From NCBI GenBank assembly GCA_028285945.1, contig JAPYNE010000048.1, forward strand, positions 1 to 39,938: 39,938 nt of DNA, read 5' to 3'. The translations under genes and the position numbers were made by a program. Shown piece by piece: positions 34,000 through 39,938 of the stretch; the first letter of the stretch is position 1, and the number at the start of each line of letters is the position of its first letter. Below the pieces are notes generated by a model. It did not search any database and had not been told where the DNA came from. It saw only the letters and a list, made by a program, of their open reading frames with translations. Source of the stretch: Candidatus Foliamicus numerosus. Its GTDB lineage: Bacteria; Pseudomonadota; Gammaproteobacteria; Steroidobacterales; Foliamicaceae.

Positions 34000-34203
34000 C
34001 TAGCCTTGCTCTTGCTCCTCGTCCACTTCGGGAGGCGGCGGAATGATCTCGCGGCCACGGTAGTAACCATCCGGCCCAACATGATGCCGACGATGAAGTT
34101 CGCCGGTTTCGGGATCCATCGAGAGCGCAGGACGCCCCAAGGCATGATGCGAACGGCGCATGTCCCGGCGCGCGCGCGATTTTCGATTCTGTTGAACTGC
34201 CAC
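34000..34203 (-). CDS. rpmF: 50S ribosomal protein L32
   Basis: 67 residues. The start [21 protein letters not shown] is the L32 consensus. It is the zinc-free form, without the CxxC pairs. An acidic, proline-rich tail ([15 protein letters not shown]) makes it about ten residues longer than E. coli L32. It sits between yceD (31-base gap) and plsX, the standard arrangement. Confidence 0.95.
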   Translation of the reverse strand: MAVQQNRKSRARRDMRRSHHALGRPALSMDPETGELHRRHHVGPDGYYRGREIIPPPPEVDEEQEQG

Positions 34204-34234
34204 TATTGTGCCCCTTGAAACTGGCTGCCAGCAT

Positions 34235-34750
34235 TCAATCCCGACTCTGCCGCATCAGAGCGCCGAGGCCGGCCAGGGGACGGGAGAGGCCCGGCACCGC
34301 CTCGGGCCGGGATTCCCGCACCACCTCGCACTGCGAATGCACCGGCGCCATGGGCAGGCTGGTCAGGATTTCATCTTCCAGTATTGTACCCAGCATCAGG
34401 CCATCCGGGCCGGCTATTACCGTATCGTAGGGAGAAGCAACTTCCCTGATCTCATCCTCGCTGCCCACTGCGGTGAGCCGGCTGTCCAGTTCGATTGGCC
34501 AGACGAGCGGCGAAAGGCATCGCTGGCATTGGAGTTGCAGCGCTCCGCGAGCCCGCAAACGAATCAGCGGGAAACCCTCCAAGCCTTGCCGAAAGGACCA
34601 GCATGCGTCGATGGTCTGCCTTGTGCCGACACCCGCGCACAACTCCGCGAGGCGCGCAGACGCGCCCACCTTAAAGGATGCTTCTATCGCGTGGCGCCGG
34701 GCGGCCCACTCACGCAACTTGCGCATTGCCACGGCACTGAGATGAACCAC
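34235..34750 (-). CDS. yceD: YceD-family protein (DUF177), 23S rRNA accumulation protein
   Basis: About 171 residues from GTG 34750, chosen because AGGAGG lies four bases upstream; a longer frame to 34825 lacks this. The conserved signature [15 protein letters not shown] is present, with the later acidic [16 protein letters not shown]. YceD is reported to support 23S rRNA accumulation and is almost always transcribed with rpmF, as here. It is the first gene after the strong promoter at 34862-34890, with a leader of about 105 bases. Confidence 0.88.
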   Translation of the reverse strand: MVHLSAVAMRKLREWAARRHAIEASFKVGASARLAELCAGVGTRQTIDACWSFRQGLEGFPLIRLRARGALQLQCQRCLSPLVWPIELDSRLTAVGSEDEIREVASPYDTVIAGPDGLMLGTILEDEILTSLPMAPVHSQCEVVRESRPEAVPGLSRPLAGLGALMRQSRD

Positions 34751-34861
34751 AGGCCCTCCTGCAGCAAGCCGGAATACCCGGAAAACGATGCGAGTCAGGA
34801 ACAAGTGCGCCGCCCCGCGAATCACTGCCGCAGCAGGCGGGCCAGCACACTGATGGCAGCT

Positions 34862-34890
34862 ATCATAGGAACCCTCCCGGAGGCTGTCAA
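34862..34890 (-). promoter_or_regulatory. Near-consensus sigma-70 promoter for yceD-rpmF-plsX-fabH
   Basis: On the minus strand TTGACA (34890-34885) is followed by a 17-base spacer and TATGAT (34867-34862), one mismatch from perfect. The spacer contains the palindrome CCTCC-G-GGAGG, a possible regulator site. The start would be near 34855. This explains high expression of a ribosomal protein gene. Confidence 0.8.
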
Positions 34891-34914
34891 TTCAGCGGGC
34901 AAGCCCATGATGAC

Positions 34915-35484
34915 ATGTCCATAAAGCTCGTTCTGGCCACGCAGTCGCCGTACAAGCGCCAATTGCTTGCCCGGCTGGCCCGCGGCTTTGCGGCCGATCC
35001 TTCGGGCATCGACGAGAGCGCGCTCAAAGGCGAGGCGCCTCGCGAGCAAGCGCAGCGGCTGGCGGAATCCAAGGCCCGCGAAGTGGCGCCGCGCCATCCG
35101 GGAGCGTGGGTGATAGGCGCTGATCAACTCGCCGAATTCGAGGGCCGGGCGGTTGGCAAGCAGCCGTCCGCGGAACAGGCCCGGGCCACGCTGCTGTCGT
35201 TCTCGGGACGGCGCCTGGCTTTCCACACGGCCGTGTGCGTTCTCACGCCCGAGGGAAAGGCGCTCACACATGTTGATCTGACTGTGGCGCGATTCCGGGA
35301 ACTGAGCCGCGAGCGCGTGGAACGCTACCTCGAACTGGACCAGCCGTACGACTGCACTGCGGCCTTTCGGGCCGAGGGCGCCGCGCCGCTGCTCCTGAAT
35401 GCCTTGGAGTCCACCGATCCCACCGCCATCATCGGCCTGCCGCTGCTCTGGCTTGCCTCCGTCCTCCCCCTTCATTCGCAATAG
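34915..35484 (+). CDS. Maf/YceF-family nucleotide pyrophosphatase
   Basis: 189 residues. Maf proteins hydrolyse non-canonical or modified nucleoside triphosphates to monophosphates. Landmarks are the N-terminal KLVLATQSPYKRQLL (phosphate loop), GADQLAEFEGRAVGKQ (catalytic Asp region) and YDCTAAFRAEG. The YceF subgroup (acts on 7-methyl-GTP) is favoured by YDCTAAF and the position next to yceD; this is inference. It is divergent from yceD over 164 bases and has no clear ribosome site. Confidence 0.88.
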   Translation: MSIKLVLATQSPYKRQLLARLARGFAADPSGIDESALKGEAPREQAQRLAESKAREVAPRHPGAWVIGADQLAEFEGRAVGKQPSAEQARATLLSFSGRRLAFHTAVCVLTPEGKALTHVDLTVARFRELSRERVERYLELDQPYDCTAAFRAEGAAPLLLNALESTDPTAIIGLPLLWLASVLPLHSQ

Positions 35485-35506
35485 CGCCGCCGCTTTCCCT
35501 CGATCC

Positions 35507-35570
35507 GGGGCCGGCGTTATTCGAGGCCGGCGTTATCTGAGGCTGGCGTTATTCGAGGCCGGCGTTGGCG
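35507..35570 (+). repeat. Four tandem 16-bp repeats
   Basis: Units at 35507-35522, 35523-35538, 35539-35554 and 35555-35570 follow the consensus GAGGCCGGCGTTATTC. The fourth departs in its last four bases, where it merges into the left arm of the large hairpin. An inverted copy of its core, ATAACGCCGG, lies at 35693-35702 on the far side of that hairpin. Confidence 0.85.
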
Positions 35571-35676
35571 TGTCTGCCTCCTCCGCCCTTCCGGGAGACG
35601 CATGAACCCATCCATGGGGCTCGGCGGCGGCTCCTGCCGCCGACGCTCCCGGAAGGGCGGAGGAGGCAGACACGCC
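35567..35676. repeat. Large structured hairpin element 1
   Basis: A perfect 31-bp inverted repeat: arms 35567-35597 and 35646-35676. The 48-base interior holds the words AGACGCATGAACCC (35596-35609), TCCATGGGGCTCGGC (35611-35625), a nested stem TCGGCGGC/GCCGCCGA (35621-35628/35636-35643), then GACGCTCCCG (35642-35651). The same words occur on the other strand in element 2. It lies between the converging maf and nadE genes. Confidence 0.85.
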
Positions 35677-35747
35677 GCACAGCAGTGGAGTGATAACGCC
35701 GGTGCTGCGTTGCGGCTCAACTGGGAACATGCGGCGGCGGTTGCATT

Positions 35748-35856
35748 CGGGGCGGAGTCGGCCTTCCTTCGCGGGAGCGTCTGGGGCAGGATGCCCCAGC
35801 CGAGCCCCATGGACGGGTTCATGCGTCTCCCGCGAAGGAAGGCCGCCTCCGCCCCG
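35748..35856. repeat. Large structured hairpin element 2, inverted relative to element 1
   Basis: Arms 35748-35777 and 35827-35856 are 30 bp with one mismatch. Inside is a perfect nested stem CTGGGGCA/TGCCCCAG (35781-35788/35792-35799). On the minus strand the interior carries the core words of element 1: AGACGCATGAACCC (35828-35815), TCCATGGGGCTCGGC (35813-35799) and GACGCTCCCG (35781-35772). The arms, however, are a different sequence from those of element 1. Confidence 0.85.
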
Positions 35857-35884
35857 CGCGGGCCAAACCAGAACGAGCGCGGGG

Positions 35885-37513
35885 TCAGTTGGAGCGGCGG
35901 GCAGGGCGATAGCCGGAGACGATGGGATAGCGCCAGTCGCGGCCGAAGGCGCGCTCGGTCACGCGCACGCCGGGCGGCGCCTGGCGGCGCTTATGCTCGC
36001 TTGAGCGCACCCGGTCCAGAACCTGCCGAACCACACCAGAATCGAAACCGCGCGCGGCAATCCGGTCCACCGACAAATCCTCCATCATCAGCGCATCAAG
36101 CACTTTGTCCAGCACTTCGTACGGAGGCAGAGAATCGCTGTCGAGCTGACCAGGCTTGAGCTCCGCGGTGGGGGCGCGTTCGAGCACCCTTTCGGGAATA
36201 GCCTTAGAAAGCGTGTTGCGATAGCGGGCCAGGCGATAGACGCGGCTTTTAGTGCAGTCCTTGAGTGGCGCGAAACCACCAGCCATATCGCCATACAGCG
36301 TGGCGTAGCCCACCGCATACTCGCTCTTGTTGCCGGTCGCCAAAACCAGTCGGCCGTGCTTGTTTGAAATCGCCATCAGCAGCATTCCGCGGCAGCGCGA
36401 CTGCATGTTCTCCTCGGTCACGTCTTCGGGCAGGCCTGCGAACAGCCCGGCCAATGTTTCCCTCATCGCCTCGACCATTCCCGTAATCGGCAAAACCTCG
36501 TATTGCGAACCCAGATTTTTCGCCTGGCGCCCGGCATCCTCAAGGCTCATCGGCGAAGTGTGGCGGTACGGCATCATCACGGCCAGCACCCGGTCGGAGC
36601 CCAGCGCGTCCACCGCCAGCGCCAGCGTCAAGGCGGAATCGATGCCCCCGGACAAACCCAACACAACCTGCGAGAAACCGCTCTTGCATACGTAATCGCG
36701 GACACCGGTCACCAGCGCTTCATAGACCTCGGCATCCTCGGGCATCAATGGCGCAATGATCCCGGCACGGGGCCGGACGGGCGCGCCGGCTTCGACTTCG
36801 AGGCCGCAAAAATGCAATCCTTCCTCGAACGCTTTGGCACGCATGCAAACCTGGCCCGAAGCGTCCATCACGCAAGAGCCGCCGTCAAAAACGAGTTCGT
36901 CCTGACCACCCACGAGATTGACGTAGGCCAGGGGCAAGCCTGTCTCCCGCGCGCGCTCGGCGAGCAGCGCCTCGCGCCGCGCCTGCTTGGCCAGTTCGTA
37001 CGGCGACCCATTGATCGCCAGGATCAGTTGCGCGCCCCCGGCGGCGAGACGCTTCGGCACATCCGCCTCCCACACGTCTTCGCAAACCGCCAGCCCCACG
37101 CGCACTCCCCGCACATCGGCGCAGCCGGCTTGCCCGCCCGGCGCAAAATAGCGGCGTTCGTCGAAAACGCCGTAGTTGGGCAGCACGTTCTTGCGGTGCA
37201 GAAGCAGCAGGCGCCCGTTATGGAACAGCGCCGCCGCGTTGTACCAGCACCCGCCTTCCTCATGCGGGTAGCCGAGCACAACGGCAATGCCCCTCGAAGC
37301 CACCCGGATCCGCTCAAGCCCGGCCGCCATGTCCTCGCGCAAACCGGCATGAAACAGCAGGTCCTCAGGCGGGTATCCGCACAGGGCCAGTTCCGGGAAA
37401 GCCACCAGTTCTGCATTGCCGACGCGGGCCTGATCGATCGCCTCTAAAATTCGGGCGGCATTGCCCGGCACATCGCCCACCAGCAAGTTGATTTGGGCCA
37501 AGGCGATCTTCAT
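35885..37513 (-). CDS. nadE: Glutamine-dependent NAD+ synthetase
   Basis: 542 residues. It amidates deamido-NAD to NAD with ammonia from glutamine. The N-terminal nitrilase-type glutaminase domain has the triad Glu41 (AFPELALCGYPPEDL), Lys108 (HRKNVLPNYGVFDE) and Cys144 (VCEDVW). The C-terminal synthetase domain has the P-loop SGGIDS (288-293), then TGNKSEYAVGYATLYGDMAGGFAPLKD. The start ATG 37513 follows GGGGAG. Normal length for the bacterial two-domain form. The gene stands alone, between hairpin elements 2 and 3. Confidence 0.95.
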   Translation of the reverse strand: MKIALAQINLLVGDVPGNAARILEAIDQARVGNAELVAFPELALCGYPPEDLLFHAGLREDMAAGLERIRVASRGIAVVLGYPHEEGGCWYNAAALFHNGRLLLLHRKNVLPNYGVFDERRYFAPGGQAGCADVRGVRVGLAVCEDVWEADVPKRLAAGGAQLILAINGSPYELAKQARREALLAERARETGLPLAYVNLVGGQDELVFDGGSCVMDASGQVCMRAKAFEEGLHFCGLEVEAGAPVRPRAGIIAPLMPEDAEVYEALVTGVRDYVCKSGFSQVVLGLSGGIDSALTLALAVDALGSDRVLAVMMPYRHTSPMSLEDAGRQAKNLGSQYEVLPITGMVEAMRETLAGLFAGLPEDVTEENMQSRCRGMLLMAISNKHGRLVLATGNKSEYAVGYATLYGDMAGGFAPLKDCTKSRVYRLARYRNTLSKAIPERVLERAPTAELKPGQLDSDSLPPYEVLDKVLDALMMEDLSVDRIAARGFDSGVVRQVLDRVRSSEHKRRQAPPGVRVTERAFGRDWRYPIVSGYRPARRSN

Positions 37514-37571
37514 GGGGCTCCCCGGAATGCCGGCCCCGGCGCTCGCCGAGAGGCTCCAGGCCTCAACTACA

Positions 37572-37670
37572 GCCTTGCCCCGCTCCCTTTTTCCGGGAGG
37601 AGCTGCTCCATGGATGGAATTTGGGCCGAAGGCTCAGATCGTCTCCCGAAAGGGGGGAGCGGGACAAGGC
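37572..37670. repeat. Large structured hairpin element 3
   Basis: Arms 37572-37599 and 37643-37670 pair over 28 positions, with three G-U pairs and two mismatches. The interior has CCATGGATGG (37608-37617) and CGTCTCCCG (37640-37648), matching the CCATGGA and CGTCTCCCG words on the plus strand of element 2. It lies between sucD (ends 37703) and nadE (starts 37513), so it could also terminate the sucCD transcript. Confidence 0.75.
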
Positions 37671-37702
37671 GGGATCAACGCGCATTGAGTGAAACTCGCC
37701 GA

Positions 37703-38581
37703 TCACGCACGCCGGGACAGCGCATTCGCCATTGTTGCGCCAATGTCGGCGGGCGAGCGGGTCACTGCGACTCCAGCGGCCTCAAGCGCCTCGTACTTGG
37801 CTTCGGCCGTGCCCTGCCCGCCGGCCACGATGGCGCCGGCATGCCCCATGCGTTTTCCCGGCGGCGCAGTGACGCCGGCAATATACGCCACCACCGGCTT
37901 GGCTACTTCACTGCGAATGTACTCGGCGGCTTCCTCCTCGTCGGCACCGCCGATCTCGCCCACCATCACAATGCCCTCCGTCGCAGGATCGCGCTCGAAC
38001 ATCTCCAGGCAATTGATAAAGTTGAGTCCGCGCACCGGATCGCCGCCGATTCCCACGCAGCTCGTCTGTCCGACCCCGCAGGCAGTGGTCTGATGCACCA
38101 CCTCGTAGGTGAGCGTGCCCGAACGCGAAACGATGCCCACGCGGCCAGGCTTGTGAATGAACCCCGGCATAATGCCCAGCTTGCATTCGCCCGGCGTGAT
38201 AATGCCCGGGCAATTGGGGCCGATCAGGCAGCAGTCGTAGGACGCAAGCGCCGCCTTGACGCGAACCATGTCCAGCGCCGGCACGCCCTCGGTGATGCAA
38301 ACGACCAGACGGATGCCGGAATCAGCCGCGGCCATGATGGCGTCGGCGGCAGCAGGGGCCGGAACGAAAACCAAGCTGGTGTCGGCGCCGGTATGTCTGA
38401 CCGCCTCCCCGACGGTGTCATAAACCGGCAACCCAAGGCACTCCTGGCCGCCGCGTCCCGGGGTCACGCCGGCCAGGATCCGGGTGCCGTATTCAAGGCA
38501 TTGCCGGACATGAAACCGGCCCTGCCGACCGGTCAGCCCCTGGCAGATCGCACGGGTGGAGGCATCCACCAGGATACTCAT
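37703..38581 (-). CDS. sucD: Succinate-CoA ligase, ADP-forming, alpha subunit
   Basis: 292 residues. It forms succinyl-CoA from succinate (reversible TCA step) with SucC. The CoA-binding N-terminus ([13 protein letters not shown]) and the phosphohistidine in [14 protein letters not shown] are present. [20 protein letters not shown] and [14 protein letters not shown] are near consensus. Its ATG overlaps the sucC stop (ATGA). Element 3 follows its end. Confidence 0.95.
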   Translation of the reverse strand: MSILVDASTRAICQGLTGRQGRFHVRQCLEYGTRILAGVTPGRGGQECLGLPVYDTVGEAVRHTGADTSLVFVPAPAAADAIMAAADSGIRLVVCITEGVPALDMVRVKAALASYDCCLIGPNCPGIITPGECKLGIMPGFIHKPGRVGIVSRSGTLTYEVVHQTTACGVGQTSCVGIGGDPVRGLNFINCLEMFERDPATEGIVMVGEIGGADEEEAAEYIRSEVAKPVVAYIAGVTAPPGKRMGHAGAIVAGGQGTAEAKYEALEAAGVAVTRSPADIGATMANALSRRA

Positions 38582-39738
38582 GCCGCCACCTTTACAGCGA
38601 TGCGCGCCGCCTCGACCAGATCGGACGCAGCAGTCACGGTGATCTCGCTCTCGCCGAGCATGGCGCGGGCCTGTTCGGCATTAGTGCCTTCCAAGCGGGC
38701 AACCACCGGCACATCCACGCTGGCCTCCCGCACCGCCTGCAGAATGCCCTCTGCAATCACGTCGCAGCGCACGATCCCGCCGAATATGTTCACCAGAATG
38801 GCGCGCACCTTGGAGTTGGACAGGATCAGACGAAAGCCCGCCGCCACGCGGGCGGCGTCGGCGGCCCCTCCCACGTCGAGAAAGTTGGCGGGTTCTCCGC
38901 CTTCGAGTTTGATCAGGTCCATGGTCGCCATGGCCAGTCCGGCGCCGTTGACCATGCAGGCAATCGAGCCATCCAGCGACACGTAACTCAGGTCCGCCTC
39001 GGCCGCCCGCCGCTCCAGCTCGTCCTCTTGGCCCGGATCGCGTTGCGCCCGCAGCTCGGGCTGGCGGAACAAGGCGCTGTCATCCAGGCTGATCTTGGCA
39101 TCCAAAGCCAGCAGGCTGCCCTGCCGGGTAACCACCAGCGGATTGATTTCCACCAAGCTGGCATCGCACTCCACGAATACGCGATACAAAGCCGATGCCA
39201 GCCCCTCCATTTGCGCCGCTGCCTGGTCCTCCAGACCGAAAACCCAGGACAGCTGCCGAGCCGCATAGGGCATGACCCCGACGGCGGCAGGCACCCTGAT
39301 TCGCGCCACTTTCTCCGGCGTGGAGCGGGCCACCTCTTCGATATCCATGCCGCCCGCGGCGGAACCAACGAAACATGCGCTTTCAGCAGCCCGGTCGAGC
39401 AGCAGCGCCAGATACAACTCGCGGACAATGTCGCTGGCCTGCTCCACATAGACCTGATCCACCGGCAGGCCTTCGGAACCCGTTTGCGGCGTGACCAGAC
39501 GCTTTCCCAACAGGCGTCCGGCAGCGGTCCTAACGGCCTGCGGGGAATCGCAAAGCACCACGCCGCCGCCCTTGCCGCGGCCGCCGGCATGCACCTGCGC
39601 CTTGACCACCCAGCGCTCTCCGCCCAAGTCCTGCGCGGACCGCTCGGCGCGTTCGGGAGAATCCGCCGCCAGGCCGGCCGCAGTGGGCACTTGGTAGCGG
39701 CTCAGCAGCGCTTTGGCTTGGTACTCATGGAGGTTCAC
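38578..39738 (-). CDS. sucC: Succinate-CoA ligase, ADP-forming, beta subunit
   Basis: About 386 residues from GTG 39738 ([17 protein letters not shown]), which matches the usual SucC start and length (388). An ATG at 39756 adds six residues; neither has a ribosome site I can see. The ATP-grasp domain ([32 protein letters not shown]) and the C-terminal domain ([31 protein letters not shown]) are intact. Upstream (39757-39938) I see only a small hairpin near 39786-39810 and no other sdh or suc gene. Confidence 0.95.
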   Translation of the reverse strand: MNLHEYQAKALLSRYQVPTAAGLAADSPERAERSAQDLGGERWVVKAQVHAGGRGKGGGVVLCDSPQAVRTAAGRLLGKRLVTPQTGSEGLPVDQVYVEQASDIVRELYLALLLDRAAESACFVGSAAGGMDIEEVARSTPEKVARIRVPAAVGVMPYAARQLSWVFGLEDQAAAQMEGLASALYRVFVECDASLVEINPLVVTRQGSLLALDAKISLDDSALFRQPELRAQRDPGQEDELERRAAEADLSYVSLDGSIACMVNGAGLAMATMDLIKLEGGEPANFLDVGGAADAARVAAGFRLILSNSKVRAILVNIFGGIVRCDVIAEGILQAVREASVDVPVVARLEGTNAEQARAMLGESEITVTAASDLVEAARIAVKVAA

Positions 39739-39938
39739 GGGGGCATTCTGAATCAATCATGCAAAGGCGCGCAACCCGCACAGTTGATGCCAGCCGCCGC
39801 GGGCGGCATCAGGGCGAAAGCCGCCCTTCCCTCACATCGACAACCGTCCCGCGAAATGGTTCCGGGCCGCGGCCGAAATCGACCGGGCAGTTCCGTCAAG
39901 GCCGCCGCCCGCGCCGACTTTTCCGGCAGCCCCTGAAA

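Noticed and set aside
35567-35856. CRISPR array or IS ends at the maf-nadE gap
   Set aside because: No regularly spaced direct repeats with unique spacers and no transposase frame; the elements are inverted, paired structures.
35602-36159. Open plus-strand frame across the hairpin elements (starts MNPSMGLGGG)
   Set aside because: Its codons follow the inverted repeats and it runs into antisense of nadE. The structure explains the sequence better than coding.
39757-39938. Open frames on both strands at the right edge
   Set aside because: Neither shows a recognisable motif or ribosome site; both are explained by GC-rich composition. Only a small hairpin near 39786-39810 stands out.

Overview
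The window is GC-rich chromosomal DNA, most likely from an uncultured gammaproteobacterium. The support is gene order and family type: clpS-clpA-infA, yceD-rpmF-plsX-fabH, a gspC-first type II secretion operon, sucCD, maf, and an OprI-like lipoprotein. The exact lineage cannot be read from the sequence. No rRNA, tRNA or CRISPR array was seen.

Region 1 (1-1303) is accessory. It holds a gene tail, a truncated ribbon-helix-helix regulator whose start codon lies in a double palindrome, an NYN-domain nuclease gene on the minus strand with a readable promoter, operator and leader hairpin, and a 47-residue basic protein. Region 2 (1357-8870, minus strand) is a complete alternative complex III operon, actA-actB1-actB2-actC-actD-actE-actF. 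It is a quinol:electron-acceptor oxidoreductase that replaces cytochrome bc1, with ActB split into two genes and the cistrons mostly overlapping by 4 bases. No terminal oxidase genes follow.

Region 3 (about 8870-11600) is a graveyard of defence-like and toxin-antitoxin-like fragments: the tail of a DUF4143 ATPase, a DUF2188 protein, a frameshifted protein of the VFVNCP type, the head of a SIR2-like protein, the tail of a trypsin-like protease, and an orphan FitA-type antitoxin. Several fragments abut at sharp junctions. Region 4 (11742-17232) is a small metabolic island: a stand-alone acyl-ACP synthetase-like AMP ligase, a two-module VOC protein plus a decayed third VOC gene, a TauD-type dioxygenase, and two paralogous alpha/beta hydrolases that both carry His where the nucleophile Ser should be.

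Region 5 (17240-24760, minus) is housekeeping: clpS-clpA-infA, then a small secreted protein fused head-to-tail to the glycine cleavage operon gcvT-gcvH-gcvPA-gcvPB. Region 6 (24870-30378, plus) is gspC-D-E-F of a type II secretion system. It stops before the pseudopilin genes, and its GspE has lost the zinc tetracysteine motif. A strong hairpin at 30511-30548 closes it.

Region 7 (30558-34890, minus) is yceD-rpmF-plsX-fabH, driven by a near-consensus promoter. It then runs into an L,D-transpeptidase and an OprI/Lpp-like lipoprotein with a C-terminal lysine, where fabD would usually be. Region 8 (34915-39738) holds maf, nadE and sucCD. nadE is flanked on both sides by related hairpin elements (two at 35567-35856, one at 37572-37670) that share short core words but have different, self-complementary arms. 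This looks like a dispersed structured repeat family and is the most unusual feature of the window. The final 200 bases hold only a small hairpin (about 39786-39810) and no gene I can support.
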